Assembly: GCA_027001815.1 (NCBI GenBank)
Contig: JALTLT010000378.1
Span: 1 to 10,995, forward strand
Direction: 5' to 3'
Source: Gammaproteobacteria bacterium
GTDB taxonomy: Bacteria; Pseudomonadota; Gammaproteobacteria; JALTLT01
Length of the DNA: 10,995 bases
The notes under the pieces were generated by a model that ran no database searches, had not been told where the DNA came from, and worked only from the letters and a program-made list of their open reading frames with translations. Shown in pieces: positions 6,503-10,995 of the stretch. The number at the start of each line of letters is the position of its first letter. The first letter of the stretch is position 1. The translations under genes and the position numbers were made by a program.

Positions 6503-7431
6503 GACTCCTCCTCCGGCAACGGTCCAGTGCGTCCCCGCAGGCCATCGAGCAGCCCTCGCCACGTCCAGTAGAGATGCGGCCACGCGGGTTGCACGTAGAA
6601 CAGGAAGAGGGGAACACGAATCAGCGCTCGCCACAGGTCGTGCCAGATCCAGCCGGCTGGCGCGTGGGGACGGCGCCAGAGCAGGATGCGGTTGCGGGTG
6701 ATGTAGTACTGGCGTCGCGGCTTGTGGACGTGGAGTTGGGTCCCCGCCTTCCCCGGGAGCCGCCGTGCGGTATGACCCACCCGATGGGGCATGCGCGCTC
6801 CGCAGACCCCCACAAGTCGGTATCCCCGGGCCCGTGCCCGGAACGACCAGTCGAGATCCACGTTGTCGATGAAGAGAGATTCGTCGAACACTCCGACCGC
6901 CTTCCACGCCTGGCGACTCACCAGGCAGCCGGAGGCGATCAGGAAATCGGTCTCGATCCACCTCTCCTCTCCGGAACAGCGGCGACGGCTGAGCCACGGT
7001 CCCCGGATTCTCAGGAAATGGCGCTCCAGTCCCGTGTCGGTATCCACCAGTACCGGTCCCACTGCCGCCACCCGCTCTCCCGCCGCCTCCAGCGTCGCCA
7101 TCGCCTCACGCAACCGGATCACCACCCCGGGATCGGGGTGACTGTCCTGGTCGAGAAAGAGGGTATAGGGATAGTCGGCCACTTCCGCCATTCCCACGTT
7201 CTGGGCCGCCCCGACACCCCGATTCCGCCCCAGACGCACCACTTGCGCTCCCGATCCCCGCAACGACTCGAAGAGAGAATCGAGGACGGCGCCGGAGCCG
7301 TTGTCCACCACCACCAGGCGACCGACGCTCTCGACCAGTCCGGTCACGGTGGTACGCAGAAGGCCGGGGTCCGGGTGGTGGGTGACGATCACCACCGCCA
7401 GATCGCTGCAGGAGAGACCCTTCGCCACCAT
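6499..7431 (-). CDS. GT2 glycosyltransferase, RfbF/rhamnosyltransferase-like
   Basis: A 310-residue family 2 glycosyltransferase. LAVVIVTHHPDPGLL at 11-25 begins the fold, with VVVDNGSG at 40-47, RNRGVGAAQNVGM at 69-81, and the DxD region FLDQDSHPDPG at 92-102. SGCLVSRQAWKAVGVFDESLF lies at 167-187, and FIDNVDLDWSFRARARGY at 187-204 carries the catalytic acid pair. H219 and the tail HKPRRQYYITRNRILLWRR (236-254) are characteristic of RfbF-type rhamnosyltransferases. The C-terminus (265-290) is aromatic and hydrophobic. The ATG at 7429-7431 is taken as the start because the GT-A fold begins ten residues later and the upstream gene ends 13 nt before. A longer frame to 7611 would overlap that gene with non-family sequence. 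The ribosome binding site is weak (GGCGGGGG), so coupling to the upstream gene is plausible. The sugar specificity is unproved. Confidence 0.89.
   Translation of the reverse strand: MVAKGLSCSDLAVVIVTHHPDPGLLRTTVTGLVESVGRLVVVDNGSGAVLDSLFESLRGSGAQVVRLGRNRGVGAAQNVGMAEVADYPYTLFLDQDSHPDPGVVIRLREAMATLEAAGERVAAVGPVLVDTDTGLERHFLRIRGPWLSRRRCSGEERWIETDFLIASGCLVSRQAWKAVGVFDESLFIDNVDLDWSFRARARGYRLVGVCGARMPHRVGHTARRLPGKAGTQLHVHKPRRQYYITRNRILLWRRPHAPAGWIWHDLWRALIRVPLFLFYVQPAWPHLYWTWRGLLDGLRGRTGPLPEEES
6505..6514 (-). promoter_or_regulatory. ribosome binding site deciding a GTG start
   Basis: GGAGGAGGAG on the minus strand ends 2 nt before the GTG at 6500-6502; its first GGAGG is 7 nt from that codon. The start codon overlaps the preceding gene's stop as GTGA, so both the site and the coupling support GTG as the start of the WbbL-like gene. 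Confidence 0.7.
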
Positions 7432-7444
7432 GGCCCCCGCCGCC

Positions 7445-9643
7445 TCAGCGACGCCGACCTCGCCGGACCAGCAGAGCGAGCGGCAGGCCGAGCCAGAGAC
7501 GGATCGCCAGCCGGTACACCGCCCTGCGCAGTCGCCCCGGTCCCTCGATGGCGGCGAGCCGGGAGACGAGCATGTCGTGAACCGAGGCGAGACGTCGGAT
7601 CGCCACCACACCGGTACCTTCCATCATGGGGTTGTCCTCCTCCAGGGCGGTTTCAGGCACCGCCTCGGGCCGGCCCCGGACATGGACGCCGACCACCTCC
7701 GGGACGGGAACCAGCCGGTTGTACTCCTCGATCATCGAGAGCATCTCCCGCGGATGGTACGCCGTGAGTCGCCCGGCGATGTACCGCAGTGGGGAGCGCT
7801 CCGCATGGAGGGTGCGAACCCGCTCCACCAGGGCATCGGCATCGGGTTCGAAGAGGAGCCCGGTCTCGCCCTCCTCGATCCGCTCGGCAAGGCTCCCGAC
7901 CCGGGTGGCGATGGGCGGGATCCCCATGCACCAGAGTTCGGAGAGGGTGTAGCAGAAGGTCTCGGAGAATACCGACAGCAGCAGCCCCGCATCGGGAGCG
8001 ATGCGCCGTACATGATCGGAGAACTCTTCGGGACGGTAGAACGGCACCACGCTGGCCGCGATCCCCTCGAGACGTGGTACCGCTTCCTTTCCGCAACCGA
8101 GGAAGTGGAGATCCACCCACTCCCGCATGCGCGGCCACGCCTCGAGCAGCAGGTCCAGACCCTTGTGGGGGGCGAAGGTGCCCGCTACCACTAGCTGCAA
8201 CCGGCGACGGGGTTCGGCAGGCACGCCGATGTGCGGCAGCTCCTCCGGAGGCAGGCCGTGCTCGATGACATGATAGTCGACCTTCTCACCGTCCGGCAGT
8301 ATGGCGAGATACTGCTCGGCGGCGGCCCGGGTGGGGGCAGCCAGGAGCACCCGCTGGCGACGCAGGAGGTCGGAGAGACGGTGACGCAGCGCCAGCCAGT
8401 ACTCCACACTCTCGCCCCTGAAGAAACGCTGCTCCGGGTTCTCCCGCAGGCACCGCCCCATTCGCCCTGCATCGCACTCCCCGCAACGGCCACCGAAGTA
8501 TGCGCTCACCGCCGGACAGACCGGGTAGTAGTCGTGCACCACCATGACGGAGGGAAGACCGGTCTCGAACACATCGAGACTGTGGCCGATGAGCGAGGAG
8601 ACCACGATCTGGTCCACTCCCCAACGCCGGATCACCTCGTCGAGGATCCGCCGGTACTCGGCATGGGAGATGGCGGTGGCGTGGATGGGAAGGGAGAGAT
8701 CCCACGATGCCAGCGGCTTCCCCCCGGAGCCTCCATAGAGCACCAGACGGGAGCCGAAGGCTCCCCAACTCCCGACCGACTTGAGAACGAGATTGCCGCT
8801 CTCGCCGTCCGCCTGGCAGAATTGACGGACCCACTTCTCCAACCCCCCTCTCCAACTGTGCGAGAGATGGAGCCTGACGGGCCTGGTATCTCCCCCACTC
8901 CGCCAACGTTCGAGTGTCTCCCGGACGGTACCACGCACTGCCCGGAGCGGATGGGCATGAAGATAGGCTGAAACGGGCGGTTTCCTTTCGCGGCTTCGCC
9001 AGTGGTCGAGAGTCCGACCCGCCGGAGGACGATCGATCCAGACCCGGCAGGCAATGGCCGGCTGGAAGCCGTGGCGACCGAGGTGGTCGGCGGCGCCGGC
9101 CCAGCCCTCTCCTTCCAGCAACGTCCCTTGCCTGCTCAGGAATTCGAGAAACAGTCGCGCCGGATCCCCGGCCCGCACCAGGCAACAGACAGGCAAGGAG
9201 GTCGGTGCGGGAACTGCAGGAGGCGCCTGAACATGGATCAGAACACGATTCAATTCTCCGAGCAGATCGTCCGGCAACCTGCCGGCTCCTCCCGGCAGGA
9301 GGGAGAAGGTCTCGAGGCCCTCGCACATGGGGGAGACGATGCCGACGAGACGATCCGAATAGAGTGCGTCCCTCATCCGCACCTCCCATCCTGCCGGCAG
9401 ACGGGTCCCGGCCAGGACCATCAGCAGATCACGGCTGCCATCGATCTCCGCCATCGACCCCGCTTCGAGCCGGTGCCCGCGATCGTCGAAACGCGCCTTC
9501 CACGCCTTCACCAGTGGCGCGGTGCCCTCCGATACCAGCAGCCGAACATGCAAGGGGGTGCCACCACCGACGAGAAGATCTGCCAGCGTCACTCCAAAGG
9601 CCTGCGACTCACCGGCAGCGGCCCAGACCAACACGTCAATCAT
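7445..9643 (-). CDS. two-part glycosyltransferase: degenerate GT2-like domain + GT4 domain
   Basis: A 732-residue protein, first gene of the packed run. Residues 256-640 form a GT-B family 4 glycosyltransferase: an acceptor-side HLSHSWRGGLEKWV at 259-272, VVHDYYPVCP at 368-377, a cysteine cluster C376, C387, C390, C398, the donor-domain start LVVAGTFAPHKGLDLLLEAW at 484-503, and the EX7E motif E561-TFCYTLS-E569 followed by the usual GSLAERIEEGETGLLFEP. Residues 1-210 follow the outline of a GT2 domain (DVLVWAAAGE..., LLVSEG, then LPAGWEVRMRDALYSDRLVGIVSP at 82-105) but have AGT where the DxD should be. The C-terminus (705-732) is hydrophobic then Arg-rich. The ATG at 9641-9643 follows GGAGAG (9647-9652) and gives a proper fold start; the frame extends to 9826 without family features. 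The protein is probably cytoplasmic or peripheral and acts in O-antigen extension. Confidence 0.85.
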   Translation of the reverse strand: MIDVLVWAAAGESQAFGVTLADLLVGGGTPLHVRLLVSEGTAPLVKAWKARFDDRGHRLEAGSMAEIDGSRDLLMVLAGTRLPAGWEVRMRDALYSDRLVGIVSPMCEGLETFSLLPGGAGRLPDDLLGELNRVLIHVQAPPAVPAPTSLPVCCLVRAGDPARLFLEFLSRQGTLLEGEGWAGAADHLGRHGFQPAIACRVWIDRPPAGRTLDHWRSRERKPPVSAYLHAHPLRAVRGTVRETLERWRSGGDTRPVRLHLSHSWRGGLEKWVRQFCQADGESGNLVLKSVGSWGAFGSRLVLYGGSGGKPLASWDLSLPIHATAISHAEYRRILDEVIRRWGVDQIVVSSLIGHSLDVFETGLPSVMVVHDYYPVCPAVSAYFGGRCGECDAGRMGRCLRENPEQRFFRGESVEYWLALRHRLSDLLRRQRVLLAAPTRAAAEQYLAILPDGEKVDYHVIEHGLPPEELPHIGVPAEPRRRLQLVVAGTFAPHKGLDLLLEAWPRMREWVDLHFLGCGKEAVPRLEGIAASVVPFYRPEEFSDHVRRIAPDAGLLLSVFSETFCYTLSELWCMGIPPIATRVGSLAERIEEGETGLLFEPDADALVERVRTLHAERSPLRYIAGRLTAYHPREMLSMIEEYNRLVPVPEVVGVHVRGRPEAVPETALEEDNPMMEGTGVVAIRRLASVHDMLVSRLAAIEGPGRLRRAVYRLAIRLWLGLPLALLVRRGRRR

Positions 9644-9828
9644 GATCTCTCCAATCGCGTGGCGCCGGCGAGGTGGCAGGCCCCCGCCTCCTCGAGACAG
9701 AAATGTTCGGGGCGAGGAGCGAGTGGCGATGGAGCCTCGAACGGACTCCGGGCGGATTGTCGGAGAGATCCCTCCATGGGCTCTGATCCCCCCGGAAACG
9801 GAAAAGCCGGGTTCCCGACCCCTCATGG

Positions 9829-9854
9829 TCTCGATGACGTACAGTCATCGAAAC
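9829..9854. repeat. hairpin repeat, copy A
   Basis: Perfect 8-bp stem TCGATGAC (9831-9838) / GTCATCGA (9844-9851) around GTACA. It matches copy B (9981-10006) at 18 of 26 positions, with one base pair changed on both sides of the stem. Confidence 0.7.
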
Positions 9855-9920
9855 TGCCGGGAGATCTCCCCCTTCGCAGGCATGTCGCCGAACGGGGGCC
9901 TTTCCCTGGGACCTGTCGAC

Positions 9921-9953
9921 AAGTCGCCGAAAAACCCCGTTCTTCGGTGACTT
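9921..9953. repeat. hairpin with 11-bp stem
   Basis: Arms AAGTCGCCGAA (9921-9931) and TTCGGTGACTT (9943-9953) pair with a single wobble (G9926 with T9948), which is G·U in plus-strand RNA and C·A in minus-strand RNA. The 9-mer GTCGCCGAA in the left arm also occurs at 9884-9892. Confidence 0.7.
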
Positions 9954-9957
9954 GCGT

Positions 9958-9977
9958 GCGATGCAGGGATGCATTGC
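9958..9977. repeat. hairpin with 8-bp stem and GGGA loop
   Basis: GCGATGCA (9958-9965) pairs with TGCATTGC (9970-9977) around GGGA, with one wobble (G9960 with T9975) that is G·U only on the plus strand. It abuts the next hairpin directly. Confidence 0.6.
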
Positions 9978-10008
9978 CGTTTTCAATGACGCCAGGTCAT
10001 TGAAAACG
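9978..10008. repeat. hairpin repeat, copy B, 13-bp stem
   Basis: CGTTTTCAATGAC (9978-9990) and GTCATTGAAAACG (9996-10008) are perfect complements around GCCAG. The core is a second copy of the hairpin at 9829-9854. It has a T run on one arm and an A run on the other, so it could act as a terminator, but it lies inside an array of similar structures. Confidence 0.75.
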
Positions 10009-10011
10009 CGA

Positions 10012-10040
10012 GGAAGCCGGAAACCGCATTTTCGGCTTCC
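10012..10040. repeat. hairpin with 12-pair stem
   Basis: GGAAGCCG (10012-10019) pairs with CGGCTTCC (10033-10040). The stem extends through a G·T wobble (10020/10032) and three A-T pairs to a CCGCA loop. The wobble is again G·U only on the plus strand. Confidence 0.65.
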
Positions 10041-10044
10041 GAGG

Positions 10045-10073
10045 TCGAAAAAGGCCGGGACGGCCTTTTTCGA
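10045..10073. terminator. intrinsic terminator of the right-hand GT4 gene
   Basis: A perfect 13-bp stem TCGAAAAAGGCCG (10045-10057) / CGGCCTTTTTCGA (10061-10073) around GGA. On the minus strand it ends in a TTTTT run 8 nt past the stop of the GT4 gene at 10081, the classic position for a Rho-independent terminator. It has the same form on the plus strand, so it could also stop transcripts coming from the hairpin region. Confidence 0.8.
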
Positions 10074-10080
10074 TATCCTG

Positions 10081-10995
10081 TCAATGGATGAGATCATTCG
10101 GCGATCTGCGACTGAGCAAGCGCACTATCAGCCGCTTGGCTCTCACCGGAATCAACCGGAAAACACGCCCCAATCCGGGTATTCTACGCAAGGAGTCGAG
10201 GCGAATCAGCCACCGCTCGCCGGTGGAAGGCTGTGCCCCCTCCAGCTCCCCCAGCACAGAGGAGAAGTCATACGAAACATCGGCCGGCGGGAGAGGCACT
10301 TCGTTCCAGAACGTGGCGTAGAACCGGACACTCTCCTCATGGCGATCGAGCCAACCTGTGTTCGATGCCGATGATGCATTGCCCGCAAGCTGTGGAAACC
10401 GCTCGATGACATCGAGCCACTGCCCAGCCTCCACGTCCCACTCCATCACCAGTGACCACGGGCGCCCCTCGAGGCGTTCGGGGAAGGCCCCGAGACTGGA
10501 GGCGAGGATGGGACGCCCGCTGCGAAGCGCCTCGCTGAGGGTAAAGCTGTACGTCTCGGGCCACAATGCAGGAAACCAGATCAAGTCGGGATCGATCTCC
10601 TCGATGCGCTTGTCGACCTCCTCGTCGGAATAGGCACCATGTACCTGGACCTCCTTCAATTGACGGTACGCATAACCCAGCAGGTGAACCTCCACCGGCC
10701 TGCCTCTCCGCCTGGCCAGGAGAGCCACCTGTTCGACGACGTCGGCTCCCTTCTCGAGACTGATGGCACCGATCACCAGGACCTTGATTGCACCGTTGCG
10801 ACCGTATTGCGCGACAACCGGCTCGGGGTATCTGGCGGCGAGACCGTCGGGATGATAGATCGTACGGAACGGGAAATCGGAGAAATACTGTTCGGCAAGC
10901 CGTGCCGCAGACCGGCTCGGTGCCAGAAGCCGTTCGCACCTGGCGAGAAAGTCCTCCTGCGCGCTTCGCCAGGCTTCCGCGCTGATGCCGAACGG
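10081..10995 (-). CDS. GT4 glycosyltransferase, 3' part (5' end outside the window)
   Basis: The frame is open to the right edge of the window, so only the last 304 residues are visible and the true start is further right. Counting from the edge, residues 1-60 end the acceptor-side domain (ARCERLLAPSRSAARLAEQYF, then FRTIYHPDG). KVLVIGAISLEKGADVVEQ at 71-89 is the start of the donor-binding GT-B domain with its loop lysine, followed by HLLGYAY and the typical PDLIWFPALWPETYSFTLSEAL (136-157) with EX7E (E147, E155). This arrangement is common in the multi-domain GT4 proteins of O-antigen clusters. The tail is Arg-rich (RAKRLIVRLLSRRS) and may sit at the membrane. Its own terminator follows, so it is a separate transcription unit from the six-gene run, though of the same cluster. 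Donor and acceptor are unknown. Confidence 0.87.
   Translation of the reverse strand, partial: PFGISAEAWRSAQEDFLARCERLLAPSRSAARLAEQYFSDFPFRTIYHPDGLAARYPEPVVAQYGRNGAIKVLVIGAISLEKGADVVEQVALLARRRGRPVEVHLLGYAYRQLKEVQVHGAYSDEEVDKRIEEIDPDLIWFPALWPETYSFTLSEALRSGRPILASSLGAFPERLEGRPWSLVMEWDVEAGQWLDVIERFPQLAGNASSASNTGWLDRHEESVRFYATFWNEVPLPPADVSYDFSSVLGELEGAQPSTGERWLIRLDSLRRIPGLGRVFRLIPVRAKRLIVRLLSRRSPNDLIH

Larger units (their letters stand above)
9644..10080. other. 437-bp non-coding region with six hairpins
   Basis: This lies between the stop of the right-hand GT4 gene and the start of the large glycosyltransferase. The left part (9653-9828) shows no convincing promoter, operator or JUMPstart/ops sequence. 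The right part (9829-10073) holds six hairpins, listed separately; the five from 9921 on are spaced by at most 4 bp. The six-gene operon presumably has its promoter somewhere here, but I could not find a good -35/-10 pair. Open frames crossing it (for example 9636-10097 on minus) read straight through the hairpin arms, so I do not call them genes. Confidence 0.6.

Noticed and set aside
9859..9870. 12-bp perfect palindrome GGGAGATCTCCC and 8-bp palindrome TGTCGACA at 9914-9921
   Set aside because: No loop for an RNA hairpin and no sign of a paired operator or known binding site; palindromes of this size occur by chance.
10056..10084. TTGACA on the minus strand at 10079-10084 as a promoter for the operon
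   Set aside because: It overlaps a stop codon, has no -10 at 16-18 bp, and would transcribe straight into the terminator hairpin.
9636..10097. 153-codon minus-strand open frame through the hairpin region
   Set aside because: It reads through all the hairpin arms and overlaps both neighbouring genes. It has no ribosome binding site, and the basic, motif-less product looks like translation of palindromic repeats.

Overview
The window is a GC-rich stretch of bacterial chromosome. Most of it is a surface-polysaccharide (O-antigen-type) gene cluster on the minus strand. A pair of divergent tRNA genes and the end of an unrelated plus-strand gene lie on its left side. The GC content, the encoded CCA ends, a tRNA-Val with anticodon CAC and the Pseudomonas-like order of the polysaccharide genes suggest a gammaproteobacterium, perhaps a halophilic or sulfur-oxidising Chromatiales-type lineage. 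That placement is inference and is not decisive.

Layout from left to right: the 3' end of an unrecognised plus-strand gene (2-214); tRNA-Glu(TTC) on minus (229-304) and tRNA-Val(CAC) on plus (490-564), diverging from a 185-bp region that carries one near-consensus sigma-70 promoter for each; a 17-bp-stem bidirectional terminator (571-607); galU (663-1556, minus); a 262-bp gap with no clear signal; then a tightly packed minus-strand run of six genes. In order of transcription these are a two-part GT4 glycosyltransferase (7445-9643), a RfbF-like GT2 (6499-7431), a WbbL-like GT2 (5648-6502), an NAD-dependent SDR reductase/epimerase (4711-5655), a WecA/WbpL-like polyprenyl-phosphate sugar-1-phosphate transferase (3711-4706) and a WbpM-like membrane nucleotide-sugar 4,6-dehydratase (1819-3711). 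Junctions in this run are from 8-nt overlaps to a 13-nt gap, so it reads as one operon. Upstream is a 437-bp non-coding region packed with hairpins (9644-10080). Beyond that lies the 3' part of another GT4 glycosyltransferase (10081 to the window edge), which ends in its own terminator.

The dehydratase, SDR and transferase match the P. aeruginosa O-antigen module WbpM / WbpV or WbpK / WbpL. The expected sequence is UDP-GlcNAc to a 4-keto-6-deoxy intermediate, then UDP-QuiNAc or UDP-FucNAc, then sugar-1-phosphate transfer to undecaprenyl phosphate. The four glycosyltransferases would extend that primer. GalU supplies UDP-glucose for the same envelope pathways.

The parts most worth a second look are the hairpin array (two copies of one hairpin show a compensatory base-pair change, and every wobble pair is G·U only on the plus strand), and the N-terminal 210 residues or so of the large glycosyltransferase, which look like a GT2 fold that has lost its catalytic residues. 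I found no CRISPR array, insertion sequence, phage gene or defence system.
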